64,000 nt of DNA from JBBCJT01 sp037190665 (GTDB lineage: Bacteria; Pseudomonadota; Alphaproteobacteria; Acetobacterales; Acetobacteraceae), in assembly GCA_037190665.1 (NCBI GenBank), contig JBBCJT010000015.1, positions 62,001 to 126,000 on the forward strand, written 5' to 3'. Within the stretch, counting starts at the first letter, position 1; each line of letters opens with the position of its first letter. The translations under genes were made by a program, and so were the position numbers. The notes beneath the pieces are model-generated. The model worked only from the letters and a program-made list of their open reading frames with translations. It made no database searches and was not told the DNA's origin. Shown here one piece after another: positions 26,754-35,655 of this stretch.

Positions 26754-28070
26754 TCATTGGCTGCTATCCCGCTCCGCTCGCGGGGCCGCCTGCGCCGGCG
26801 TAAGGCGCCAGACCGTGTTCGACAGGTCGTCGGCTATGATCAGCGCACCGCGCGGGTCCACCGTGACACCGACCGGCCGGCCGCGGGCGTTGCCCTGGCT
26901 GTTGAGGAAGCCGGTGACGATATCGATCGCCTCGCCAGAGGGACGGCCGTCCCGGAACGGCACGAAGGTCACCTTGTAACCCGAAGGGATTCGGCGGTTC
27001 CAACTGCCATGCTCACCCACGAATGCGCCCTCGGCGAACTGCGCGCCCATGGCCGACGTGGAGAAGCTCAGACCAAGGGCAGCCACGTGCGCGCCGAGCG
27101 CATAGGCGGGCTGAATGGCGCTGGCGACCCGTTCCGGATCCTGCGGCTGCACGCGCGGATCCACATGGCTGCCCCAGTAACTGTAGGGCCATCCGTAGAA
27201 CCCGCCCTCGCGCACCGATGTCAGATAGTCGGGAACCAGGTTGGGGCCGATCTCGTCGCGTTCGTTCACCACGGCCCAGAGCTCGCCCGTACCCGGTTCG
27301 ATCGCGAGGGCGGTCGGATTACGGAGACCGGTCGCATAATCCCGGCGGGCGCCCGTCTGCGCGTCTACCTGCCAGACCACGGCCCGGTCCACCTCCGCCT
27401 CCATGCCGCGCTCGGTGATGTTGCTGTTGGACCCGATGCCGACATAAAGGAAGCGACCATCGGCACTGGCTGTCAGCGCCTTCGTCCAATGATGGTTGAT
27501 CGCGGACGGCAGGTCGGTGACCTTCACCGGCGGCCCGCTCGCCGACGTCTGACCCTCGACATAATCGAAGCGCACCAGCGCGTCCTGATTGGCGACGTAG
27601 AGGGTACTGCCGATCATGGCGAGCCCGTAGGGAGCATTGAGGTTCTCTGCAAAGACGGTGCGGACCTCATAGGTACCGTCGCCGTCGGCATCACGCAGCA
27701 GCGTCAATCTATTGCCGCTCTCCACAGGGCTGCGCCCGAACCCCTTGATGAAGCCGGCGATGATGTCCTTGACGCGGAGCGGCGGTGCGCTGGCGCCCCT
27801 GCCTTCCGCGACGAGGATGTCGCCGTTCGGCAGCACGAGGGTCTGTCGCGGGACCATAAGGTCCGTGGCGATGGCCTGGATCGTGAAACCGGAGGGCACG
27901 GTCGGAAGATCGCTGCCCCAGCTTGCCGGTCGCGGGATCGTCATCTCGGGCAGCAGGCTGTTCCGGGGCGGGGGGAGCCGCGGATCGGCACCGCGCTGCA
28001 CCGGATCCGGATCCCCATCGCAAGCTGCCATGCCCACACACGCCATGCCCAGGAGAAGAGTTCTGCGCAT
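26754..28070 (-). CDS. Sorbosone/glucose dehydrogenase-like PQQ-dependent lipoprotein
   Basis: A 438-residue six-bladed propeller of the soluble glucose/sorbosone dehydrogenase (GSDH) family. The N-terminus MRRTLLLGMACVGMAACDG is a lipoprotein signal with a lipobox-like A-A-C, so it should be anchored in the periplasm. Blade motifs include LPNGDILVAEGRG, YGLAMIGSTLYVANQDALVR, GLRNPTALAIEPGTGELWAV, GEHGSWNRRIPSGYKV and a final ADDLSNTVWRLT. It sits directly upstream of pqqA on the same strand and overlaps the upstream DUF2231-like gene (ATGA), so enzyme and cofactor genes are linked. Confidence 0.9.
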   Translation of the reverse strand: MRRTLLLGMACVGMAACDGDPDPVQRGADPRLPPPRNSLLPEMTIPRPASWGSDLPTVPSGFTIQAIATDLMVPRQTLVLPNGDILVAEGRGASAPPLRVKDIIAGFIKGFGRSPVESGNRLTLLRDADGDGTYEVRTVFAENLNAPYGLAMIGSTLYVANQDALVRFDYVEGQTSASGPPVKVTDLPSAINHHWTKALTASADGRFLYVGIGSNSNITERGMEAEVDRAVVWQVDAQTGARRDYATGLRNPTALAIEPGTGELWAVVNERDEIGPNLVPDYLTSVREGGFYGWPYSYWGSHVDPRVQPQDPERVASAIQPAYALGAHVAALGLSFSTSAMGAQFAEGAFVGEHGSWNRRIPSGYKVTFVPFRDGRPSGEAIDIVTGFLNSQGNARGRPVGVTVDPRGALIIADDLSNTVWRLTPAQAAPRAERDSSQ

Positions 28071-28498
28071 CACGGCACCAGTCGCGACCAGGGCCGCGAA
28101 TAGCCCATCCACGCAGCGATCACCGCCAGAAGGGCTGTGATCACGGACAGGTAGAGACCTTGCGGCATCGCGCCCCAGGCGTCCCGCGAATGAACGAGCG
28201 CATTGATGAAACCCGCCACCCACATGGCCAGGACCACGGCAAAGTAGATCCCGGCCGTCCAGCCCGGGTCGGCGCGGCGAAACACCCCGACCAGCGCCCA
28301 CAGCAGCACGGGAATCCCGGTAAGGACGCCGCCGGCGATGAGCCAGGACGCGAAATTCGCCCATTGCACGTGGTAGCTGCGGGCATAGGCGATGTCGCTC
28401 AACAGCGCAGCCGTAAAGAGGGCCAGCGGAAACGCCAGGAGCATGGCATGGACTGGGTGTAGCGGCGCCGCGGCCGCCGTGGCTGAATATCCTGACAC
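28070..28498 (-). CDS. DUF2231-type membrane protein
   Basis: A 142-residue protein with four predicted membrane helices. The first helix region APLHPVHAMLLAFPLALFTA carries the H-P-x-H motif of DUF2231 proteins, which often accompany oxidases, cytochromes or dehydrogenases and may bind heme. GTG start with GGGAG upstream. It overlaps the GSDH start, and 188 bp separate it from the upstream oxidase genes. Role unproven; an electron-transfer partner for the dehydrogenase is an inference. Confidence 0.8.
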   Translation of the reverse strand: MSGYSATAAAAPLHPVHAMLLAFPLALFTAALLSDIAYARSYHVQWANFASWLIAGGVLTGIPVLLWALVGVFRRADPGWTAGIYFAVVLAMWVAGFINALVHSRDAWGAMPQGLYLSVITALLAVIAAWMGYSRPWSRLVP

Positions 28499-28686
28499 GC
28501 TGTTGTTCTCCCGGCCGCTCTGATGGCGTTGGTTGATCCAACAGATCCCGCTGCGGATGGTTCCAAGGACCGGCGCTTTCGTCGATCACAGCGCCGTAGC
28601 GGACCGTCAACAGACAACAGAGCTTGGACACGAGCGGCTTCATCAAGCGGATTGTCGCCGCGATGGCGGGACGAGCGACCCTGACT

Positions 28687-28995
28687 TCAGACGCAGGCGG
28701 AGGTCAGAACCACCGGTGCCCCGGTGATCAGGATCGCTGCAAGGCCGGCCGCAGCGGACGTTACGCTCAGCCGCCTTTCAAGCCCGGAAGGTGCGGCCCG
28801 CGCCAACCGGATGACGGCAGCGGCTCCCAGGCACAGCAGCATCCAGGTCGAGACCAGAAGCCAACGGAACAGCGTCCCCCCCGCCACCTGCACTTCGTTC
28901 CAGTCGCTCGCACAGCCCAGGCCATGCAGGCCATAGAGCAGAGAGAAGCCGGCTGCCCACAGTATGAGGCCGGCGCTCGCCCTGGCGAGGAACAT
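28687..28995 (-). CDS. Small membrane protein of the oxidase operon
   Basis: A 102-residue protein with three hydrophobic segments (SAGLILWAAGFSLLYGLHGL, FRWLLVSTWMLLCLGAAAVI, AAAGLAAILITGAPVVLTS). The ATG overlaps the stop of the subunit I/III gene, so it is co-translated. It might be a subunit IV-like or accessory part of the oxidase, but I recognise no family. Confidence 0.75.
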   Translation of the reverse strand: MFLARASAGLILWAAGFSLLYGLHGLGCASDWNEVQVAGGTLFRWLLVSTWMLLCLGAAAVIRLARAAPSGLERRLSVTSAAAGLAAILITGAPVVLTSACV

Positions 28996-31487
28996 CACCG
29001 CACCACCGCCGGCGCCAGGACGCACACCAGAACGATCAACACGGCCGTTCCGGAATAGTCGTTGAAGAGCCGAGCGACCGAAGGCTCGAGCGAACGGGTG
29101 CTTGAGACATGACCGGATGCGATGCGTGTCCGGACGAACGCGATGCACAGCAGCGCGATCAGGGCGTGGACCGCGCCGTAGGTGATGAGTGCCCAGCTCG
29201 CGGCAGCATAGGCATGGCTCTGGGGCGGGGGCAGTGCGGTCACCCCCAGCGACAGGAGCGCCAGGATCACCACGGCCTGCGCCCCCGCTGCGACGGCGGA
29301 GGCGAACCGGCCGGTTCGCGGTGATCCCGCCATGATCGCGGTCAACGTCCGGCGGGCGAGCGCCGCACCGGCCATCGCCGCCGCTGCCGCGACCAGTCCT
29401 GAGACGACGCCTCCCTCGATCAGTGCCGGCGGCGGCCAGTTCGGGGCGACGACCCAGAGGAAGGCGTAGCCGAACAGCAGGGAGGCCAGCATCGTGCCAT
29501 CGGCCACCAGCAGGAAGACGCTGCCCCACCATCCGGGCGCGCCGGGCGCCTCGTGATGAACCGGCGCCGCCTGCCCGTTCCCGATCGGCACGGGACCAAT
29601 GTCCTCGCGCCACCCGAGCATCCACGCCCAGTGCCAGGCGAGTGCCATGACGCCTGCCAGAGGGACGAGCGACAGCCAGTAGAAGCCGAACAGAAGGCAG
29701 AGGAAGAAGCCTCCCGTCACCGCGGCGGTGAGAAGCGGCAGGCGCGTGTTTCCCGGGAGCAGGACGACATGGTCGATCGCGCCCGTCGTGGTGTCCACGG
29801 CCATCGTCTCTCGCCAGCCGTGCCGCGCCTCCGCCAGATAGCCCTCGCCGCGCGCCAGCTTCAGGGCGAGCGCGGCATCGGCGGCCAGCGGCTCACGGTC
29901 CTCGACTTGCGGCAGGCTGGCGAAATTGTAGGCCGGCGCGGGGATCGGCATGGCCCATTCCAGCGTGCCGCCCCCCCAGGGATTTCGACGGCTGCGGCGC
30001 GAGAGAAAGACCTGCAGCGCGGCGTCGATCGCGAAGAGCGCGAAGCCGAAGGCCATGACGAAGCTTCCTGCCGAGGAGAGCAGGTTCAGCCACGTCCATC
30101 CCGTCTCGGCGGGATAGGTGTGGATCCGCCGCGGCATGCCCAGCAGCCCGGTCAGGTGCATCAGGAAGAAGGTGAGATTGAAGCCGACGAGGATCAGCCA
30201 GAACGCGGCCTCGCCCAGCAGCGGTATCCGGCGGCGCCCGGTGAAGTGGGGCAGCCAATAATACGCTCCTGCCAGCATCGGGAAGATGAAGCCGCCGACC
30301 AGCACGTAGTGCAGGTGCGCGACGACGAAGTGGGTATCGTGCGCCTGCATGTCGAACGGCACCATCGCCAGCATCACGCCGGTCAGCCCGCCGAGCACGA
30401 AGACGAGGAAGAAACCCACAAGGTAGAGCATGGGGAGCTTCATCTCGGGCCGGCCGTTCCACAGCGTTCCGATCCAGGCGAAGATCTGCAGCCCGGTCGG
30501 GATCGCGACCAGCGCCGAGGCGGCCGAGAAGAAGCCCAGCGCCATGTGCGGGATGCCGGTGGTGAACATGTGGTGTACCCACAGCCCGAAGCTGAGGAAC
30601 CCGAGCGCCAGCAACGCTGCGATGATCCAGCCGTAGCCGAGGATTTCCGTTCGGGCCATGACCGGCAGCACGGTGGAGACCACGCCCGCCGCAGGCAGGA
30701 AGATGATGTACACCTCCGGATGGCCGAACAGCCAGAACAGGTGCTGCCAGAGCAGCGGGCTTCCGCCGCGCCCGGGATCGAAGAACGGCCAGTCGAAGGC
30801 GCGCTCCACCTCCAGCAGGACCGATGCCAGGATGAGCGGCGGGAACGCGACGATCATCATCAACGCGGTCACGAGCAGGTACCAGGCAAAGAGCGGCATG
30901 CGGTCCAGCCGCATGCCCGGCGCGCGCAGCTTCAGGATCGTGACCGCGATCTCGACCGCGGCGGCGATCGCGGAGATCTCCACGAAGGTGATGCCCAGCA
31001 GCCAGACATCCGCATTGATGCCCGGCGTGAAGGCTTTGGAGGAGAGCGGCGTGTACATGAACCAGCCGCCATCCGGCGCCACGCCCAGCGCCAGCGCCGC
31101 GATCAGGATCATGCCGCCGAAAAGATAGCACCACCAGCCATAGGCCGACAGGCGCGGGAAGGCCATGTCGCGGCTGCCCAGCATCTTCGGCAGCAGGTAG
31201 AGCGCCAGCCCCTCGAACAGCGGGATGGCGAAGAGGAACATCATGATGCTGCCGTGCATCGTGAAGAGCTGGTTGTAGATCTCCGGCCCGACGAAGGCGC
31301 TGCCCGGCGTCGCGAGCTGCGCGCGGATCAGCATGGCCAGACCCCCACCGATCGCGAAGAACGCGAAGGCGGTGAGGATGAACCGCTTGCCGATATCCGA
31401 ATGATTGACCGACACGATCAGCCCGCGCCAGCCCTCCGGCCAACCCCATATCGCGGTGAGCGCGCGGTGGCGGCGGAGCGCGGTCAC
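28995..31487 (-). CDS. ctaD: Cytochrome c oxidase subunit I fused to subunit III (caa3-type)
   Basis: An 830-residue fusion. Residues about 1-510 are a heme-copper oxidase subunit I with the low-spin heme His (MHGSIMMF, His78), the Cu-B/His-Tyr site GHPEVY (His256-Tyr260), VHH (305-306) and AHLHYV heme a3/heme a ligands (391, 393). Residues about 590-830 form a subunit III-like helix bundle. Oddities: the K-channel Lys is Gln334 in PTGLQIFAW, and the usual N-N of the D-channel after D107-MAFPR is Ser-Ala. GTG start overlapping subunit II. Fused I-III chains are known in caa3 and CoxMNOP-type oxidases. Confidence 0.93.
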   Translation of the reverse strand: MTALRRHRALTAIWGWPEGWRGLIVSVNHSDIGKRFILTAFAFFAIGGGLAMLIRAQLATPGSAFVGPEIYNQLFTMHGSIMMFLFAIPLFEGLALYLLPKMLGSRDMAFPRLSAYGWWCYLFGGMILIAALALGVAPDGGWFMYTPLSSKAFTPGINADVWLLGITFVEISAIAAAVEIAVTILKLRAPGMRLDRMPLFAWYLLVTALMMIVAFPPLILASVLLEVERAFDWPFFDPGRGGSPLLWQHLFWLFGHPEVYIIFLPAAGVVSTVLPVMARTEILGYGWIIAALLALGFLSFGLWVHHMFTTGIPHMALGFFSAASALVAIPTGLQIFAWIGTLWNGRPEMKLPMLYLVGFFLVFVLGGLTGVMLAMVPFDMQAHDTHFVVAHLHYVLVGGFIFPMLAGAYYWLPHFTGRRRIPLLGEAAFWLILVGFNLTFFLMHLTGLLGMPRRIHTYPAETGWTWLNLLSSAGSFVMAFGFALFAIDAALQVFLSRRSRRNPWGGGTLEWAMPIPAPAYNFASLPQVEDREPLAADAALALKLARGEGYLAEARHGWRETMAVDTTTGAIDHVVLLPGNTRLPLLTAAVTGGFFLCLLFGFYWLSLVPLAGVMALAWHWAWMLGWREDIGPVPIGNGQAAPVHHEAPGAPGWWGSVFLLVADGTMLASLLFGYAFLWVVAPNWPPPALIEGGVVSGLVAAAAAMAGAALARRTLTAIMAGSPRTGRFASAVAAGAQAVVILALLSLGVTALPPPQSHAYAAASWALITYGAVHALIALLCIAFVRTRIASGHVSSTRSLEPSVARLFNDYSGTAVLIVLVCVLAPAVVR

Positions 31488-32173
31488 GGTTGTTCCCCGC
31501 GCAGGAAGGCGGCCCAGCCGGCCTCGTCATGCGCGATCACGCGGAAGCGATGCGCGGCGTGCTCCAGTCCGCAGAACTCGGCGCACTGGCCTTCGAAGAC
31601 ACCGGGTTCTGCGGCCTCGATCCGCAGCACGTTCACATGGCCGGGAATGGCATCCATCTTCCCCGCGAGCCGGGGCACCCAGAAGCCATGGATCACGTCC
31701 ACGGACACGATGCGCACGTCGATGGGCCGGCCGGCCGGAATATGCATCACGTCCCGCGTCACGATCGCGCGGGGGTGACGGAACTCCCAGGACCATTGCT
31801 GCCCGATCGCCTCGATCAGCACGACGCCCGGGACCCGATGCGCGATCGCGCGCTCGCCCAGCATCAGCGCGAAGCCCAGCAGCACGAGCAGGACGGCGCC
31901 CGGCATCGCGACACCGAGCCAGCCCAGCCACAGGGCTGCCCCGCTGCTGCGTGGCCGCCGCCTGCGGCGGGCGAAGGACAGCGCGACGAGCGCCATCACC
32001 AGCACGGTCAGCACGGCCGCCGCTGCCAGCATGGTCCACCAGAGCGTAGCCACATGGCCCGCGGCGGGCCCGGCCGGGTCGAGCGTCGAAAGCGGGCCGG
32101 AGCAGCCGGACGCGATCAAGGCTGGCGTCGCGGCAGCGCGCGCGTATAGCTTGGCCCGATGGCTTCGCCTCAT
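31484..32173 (-). CDS. ctaC: Cytochrome c oxidase subunit II
   Basis: A 229-residue subunit that receives electrons from cytochrome c at the Cu-A centre. N-terminal signal with a possible lipobox (LIASGC), two membrane helices, then the cupredoxin domain: EAIGQQWSWEFRHP, DVIHGFWVPRLAGKMDAIPG and GQCAEFCGLEHAAHRF. Ligands His, Cys, Glu, Cys and His are present, but the position three after the last His, normally Met, is His. No C-terminal cytochrome c domain follows, unlike classical caa3 subunit II. Its 5' end overlaps 15 bp with a divergent gene. Confidence 0.9.
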   Translation of the reverse strand: MRRSHRAKLYARAAATPALIASGCSGPLSTLDPAGPAAGHVATLWWTMLAAAAVLTVLVMALVALSFARRRRRPRSSGAALWLGWLGVAMPGAVLLVLLGFALMLGERAIAHRVPGVVLIEAIGQQWSWEFRHPRAIVTRDVMHIPAGRPIDVRIVSVDVIHGFWVPRLAGKMDAIPGHVNVLRIEAAEPGVFEGQCAEFCGLEHAAHRFRVIAHDEAGWAAFLRGEQP

Positions 32174-32683
32174 GACTCCACGAAGAGGGGCGGCGCAGAG
32201 GTCGATCCTATTTCGGCTCAGCCGCACTTCCACCGGACCGAATCGAAGATCGCCGTGGCGGGGCATCCGATCCACGCCATGTTCGTGACCTTCCCGATCG
32301 CGCTCACCATGTGCACGCTCGGTGCCGATGGCTTCTATTGGTGGACCAGCGATCTCTTCTGGGCACGCGCCGCGCTCTGGGCCAGCGGCATGGCCTTCCT
32401 GTTCGGCCTGCTGGCGGGGCTGACGGGCACGGTCGAATTGCTGCTGGTGCCGGGCATCCGCGCCCGCGCCGCAAGCTGGACGCATTTCGTCATCGCCGTG
32501 ATGCTGCTCTCCATCCTTGGCGCCAATTGGGGATATCGCCTGACCGGATACGAACAGGCGGTGCTGCCATGGGGCGTGCTGCTGTCCGCCTTCGCGGCGG
32601 GCTTCACAGTCATCACGGGATGGCATGGCGGAAAGCTTGTCTTCGAGTATCAAATCGGCACCTCGCCGACCGGCAAGGGCTGA
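32159..32683 (+). CDS. DUF2231 membrane protein
   Basis: A 174-residue protein with four predicted helices; the defining stretch is VAGHPIHAMFVTFPIALTMC near residue 37 (H-P-x-H). It is the only plus-strand gene within the oxidase block. Its ATG lies inside the start region of subunit II on the other strand, so promoters must be within one another's coding DNA. The last 34 bp overlap the end of the CopD-like gene. Possibly a heme- or redox-related accessory; function unproven. Confidence 0.83.
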   Translation: MASPHDSTKRGGAEVDPISAQPHFHRTESKIAVAGHPIHAMFVTFPIALTMCTLGADGFYWWTSDLFWARAALWASGMAFLFGLLAGLTGTVELLLVPGIRARAASWTHFVIAVMLLSILGANWGYRLTGYEQAVLPWGVLLSAFAAGFTVITGWHGGKLVFEYQIGTSPTGKG

Positions 32684-33141
32684 CCGCGCGGCGACAGAAG
32701 CCAGGGGGGCAAGAATCCTGACCCGATCGGCGGTTTGCCGAGAACCAGCAGCAGGATCGCCGCCATCGCCAGGAGGGACACCACGACAAACGGAGCGGCG
32801 CCGGGCGCTTCGTAGTCGCCCTGTCCTTCGCCTGCCCGCAGCGTGATGTGGCCGAGCCACGCATGGATGATGACCAGCAGGCCGACCAGGAGCAGTTTCG
32901 CGAACATCCAGGGCACGAACACGCCCCGCAGGAAGATCAGCGCCGTTCCCAGGGCGATCGCAATGACGGCGGCCGGCGTGACAACCGCCACATAGGCATG
33001 ATGTGTGATCGTTCTCAGTCGCGAGAAGGCGGCGTGTTCATCCGCCGGGCTGTGCCTGGCCAGCAGCAGCGGCAGGCCGACGAGTCCGGCGCACCAGATG
33101 GACAGGGCTGCGATGTGGAAGAATTTGAGTGCCGCGATCAT
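32650..33141 (-). CDS. CopD/HemJ-like membrane protein
   Basis: A 163-residue four-helix protein. The start IAALKFFHIAALSIWCAGLV resembles the first helix of the HemJ/CopD fold, with the conserved His and Trp. VFVPWMFAKLLLVGLLVIIH is the typical third-helix region with Lys. It overlaps ctaG by four bases (ATGA) and so is coupled to oxidase assembly. Copper handling or a heme-linked role are both conceivable. Confidence 0.78.
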   Translation of the reverse strand: MIAALKFFHIAALSIWCAGLVGLPLLLARHSPADEHAAFSRLRTITHHAYVAVVTPAAVIAIALGTALIFLRGVFVPWMFAKLLLVGLLVIIHAWLGHITLRAGEGQGDYEAPGAAPFVVVSLLAMAAILLLVLGKPPIGSGFLPPWLLSPRGQPLPVGEVPI

Positions 33142-33833
33142 GTCGCGACAGCGGCCCTGGCCCAGGCGCGCCGGGCGATGAGCGCCGTCGCCGCAGCGTA
33201 GGGGAGCACGCCGGGTACCCACATCATCAGTCCGGCGAGTTGCTGGTCGGCGATCTGGTCCAGCCCCCACGGCAGCGTCGTACCGGCATGGGCTGCGTAG
33301 AGCGGTATGCGCGCGAAGGTCAGCAGGGCGCCCAGCAGGCCCATCTGCGCCATGCCGAACACCGACCACAGCGTCGCTGGCACCGGCGGCGCGGCGAACA
33401 GTGCCCGCCAGAACCATGTCGCCGTGACCAGCAGGCTGGGCTGCATCAGCCAGTAGATGGCCGTGTCGGCCAGCGCCCGGTCATAGAGCGCGGGCAGGTG
33501 CCACATCCACAGGGTCGCGGTGGCGAGCAGGAAAGCTGCGCCTGGGAAACCGGGCCGGCGTGCGGGACATGCCAGCGCAATCAGGGGCGCCGCAACGGCC
33601 ACGATCAGCACATGATGCACGGCGCGCGCCGAGAACAGCGCGACGCTCAGCGCGCAGAGTGGCGAGACGAAGGTGAGGGTGAGCACGCCAACAGCTCCCA
33701 TCGCCCATCGCGGATGCCGGGACCGCAGCGCCAGTGCGGCTCCGAGACCCAGCGCCATCAGCAGGACGGGGTCGAGGTTCCAGCGGAAGATCCAGTCGTG
33801 TGGGAACGGAGGAGCGCCGCAATAGCTGGTTAT
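33138..33833 (-). CDS. ctaG: Cytochrome c oxidase assembly factor, CtaG/caa3 type
   Basis: About 231 residues with seven predicted membrane helices. The segments CGAPPFPHDWIFRWNLDPVL, FVSPLCALSVALFSARAVHH and QQLAGLMMWVPGVLPYAAAT are hallmarks of caa3_CtaG proteins that deliver copper to the oxidase. No ATG, GTG or TTG lies at the expected position. A strong GGGAGGAGG ribosome site is followed eight bases later by ATA at 33833, which I take as the start; a 314-codon reading from an ATG at 34082 has an N-terminus unlike the family. Confidence 0.82.
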   Translation of the reverse strand: MTSYCGAPPFPHDWIFRWNLDPVLLMALGLGAALALRSRHPRWAMGAVGVLTLTFVSPLCALSVALFSARAVHHVLIVAVAAPLIALACPARRPGFPGAAFLLATATLWMWHLPALYDRALADTAIYWLMQPSLLVTATWFWRALFAAPPVPATLWSVFGMAQMGLLGALLTFARIPLYAAHAGTTLPWGLDQIADQQLAGLMMWVPGVLPYAAATALIARRAWARAAVAT

Positions 33834-34809
33834 GGGCTTGACCTCCTCCCTCGCAGAGAATCCTGGCCGCCCGCAGCGCGGCCATGGTCGACAGTCTCGT
33901 GCCCCATGCCGCGCTCCCCGGTTGACTAACTCTCCGAGAAAAGGATTTGAGCGGCGGAAAGTTGCCGGAAATTCACATCTCTTGAGTCGGAGCCGGCCTT
34001 GCTCGGTTCTGTGCGGCCGGGCGTTCTGGGTACTGCGCGGCGAGGCCCCCGGCACGCTGTCGAGTGTTCGCACCCGAACCATCCGGCGACATGGTGCAGC
34101 GCATCAGATGCCGTAGGCTCGGACGGCCATCACCAGACGCCTGGTCTGTTCTTCTTCGGTGGGCCGCGGCGCGCTCGGCAAACATTTGCGCCGCCACCGG
34201 ACGAGTTTAGCGACCGGTCGGCGGCATGATTGGTCATGTCGATCGCCTGCTATGATGACGGCTGCTCACGAATGTGGCGTCGCGCTGGGGACCGCACAGC
34301 GCCGGCACGAGCGCACGTAAATCGCGATCGCTCGCCGATTCAGATCATGCCGAAGCGAAGAGTGCGTGCCGTCGTTGCGGCGAGGGCAGAGCTGATCGAA
34401 ATTCCTGATTCAGACTCATGGCTACAAGCTGATTGGACGGCCCGGCCCGCGACGCAGCTGTGGCCAACTTTGAATCCGGCGGTGGAAAGAACGTCCCTGC
34501 GGCGCGGCAGCCTCGATCTTCGCTGAAGGGGGCGCGTAGACCCGGTCTGCGATGCCCTTGCCGGAAGCGAGGCCGGCGCCCGGTTGGAAGCCGGTACCAT
34601 GCGGCTTCTCGGCCTTGCCAGAGCAACTCGCCGCCCTGCCCGCGGAGAGCGTGGCGGCACCGAAACTGCCCGATTTTTCATCACACGGCCGCGGCCGAGC
34701 GCAATTTGGAAGCCTTGCGGGCCGGCGACCGGGCGCGGGTCCGCAGATCGCTTCAGGATCGGATGGAACGCATCTTGCTTGGCGGGTCCCATGGAAAGCG
34801 GCCCCGACG
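33834..34809. other. Long intergenic region, no gene supported
   Basis: Nearly 1 kb between ctaG and ureD. Open frames exist on both strands but are proline/arginine-rich and lack ribosome sites; none resembles a family I know. It should contain the oxidase-assembly promoter (minus) and the urease promoter (plus). ureD could start further upstream in the same frame, but the extra residues do not look like UreD. Confidence 0.5.
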
Positions 34810-35646
34810 ATGCTGGCGGTTAGCGGTCTCCACGGCCCCGCTCCGGTGCGCATGCAGCGCGCCCGGGGGCGGGCCAGCGTCGCCTTTCACGTGCGCGACG
34901 GCGTGACCCGCCTCGACCGACTCTTCCAGGACGGCTGCGCGAAGCTGCGTTTCCCGCGTCCGCTGGGAGCCGATGCTCCCCAGGCCATCCTCATCAACAC
35001 GGCGGGCGGACTGACCGGAGGAGACCGCCTCGGCACCGAGATCGCGCTGGCGGCACAAGCCGCAGCCTGCGTCACCACCCAGGCCTGCGAGCGTATCTAT
35101 CGCTCGACCGGCGCCGACGCCGTCGTCGTCAACCGCTTGCGGCTCTCGGCCGGGGCGCGGCTCGCCTGGTTGCCGCAGGAGACGATCCTCTTCGACGGCG
35201 GACGCCTGTCCCGCTCTCTCGACGCCGATCTCGCGGGCGATGCCGAGCTGGTCGCCGTCGAGGCCGTGCTCCTCGGCCGGCAGGCGATGGGCGAGACGCT
35301 GCGCGGCGGCCGGCTGCACGATCGCTGGCGCATCCGGCGCGACGGCCGCCTGCTGTTCGCCGACGATCTGCACGTCGAAGGCGACATCGCCGCCCGCCTG
35401 GCGCCGCAACCGGCCCTGGCCGGCGGCCGCGCCGTGGCGACCGTGCTGTTCACCGGGGCCGCGCCCGAGCGCTTTCTGGAGCAGGCCCGCACCATCGTCG
35501 GACCGGGCGGCGGCGCCAGCGCATGGAACGGCAAGTTTCTGGCGCGGCTGGTCGCGGAGACCGGGTTCGCGCTCAGGCGGCGGCTGGAGCCGTTGCTGAC
35601 CCTTCTCATGGGCGGCTGGCCGCTGCCCAAGGTGTGGCAACTCTAG
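34810..35646 (+). CDS. ureD: Urease accessory protein UreD
   Basis: A 278-residue chaperone that docks UreG/UreF on apo-urease. Landmarks: RLFQDGCAKLRFPRP, ILINTAGGLTGGDRLGTEIA, VTTQACERIYRSTG and WLPQETILFDGG. It ends with GGWPLPKVWQL. ATG 34810 selected because it leaves the usual short N-terminus. First gene of the operon; ureA follows after 9 bp. Confidence 0.93.
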   Translation: MLAVSGLHGPAPVRMQRARGRASVAFHVRDGVTRLDRLFQDGCAKLRFPRPLGADAPQAILINTAGGLTGGDRLGTEIALAAQAAACVTTQACERIYRSTGADAVVVNRLRLSAGARLAWLPQETILFDGGRLSRSLDADLAGDAELVAVEAVLLGRQAMGETLRGGRLHDRWRIRRDGRLLFADDLHVEGDIAARLAPQPALAGGRAVATVLFTGAAPERFLEQARTIVGPGGGASAWNGKFLARLVAETGFALRRRLEPLLTLLMGGWPLPKVWQL

Positions 35647-35655
35647 GAGGGGCGC

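Noticed and set aside
29553..31778. A 740-codon plus-strand frame across the oxidase genes
   Set aside because: Fully antisense to subunits I/III and II; composition dominated by Arg, Gln and Glu without domain structure.
33842..34082. ATG 34082 as start of ctaG
   Set aside because: Adds about 80 Arg/Pro-rich residues not seen in CtaG and bypasses the strong ribosome site near 33845.
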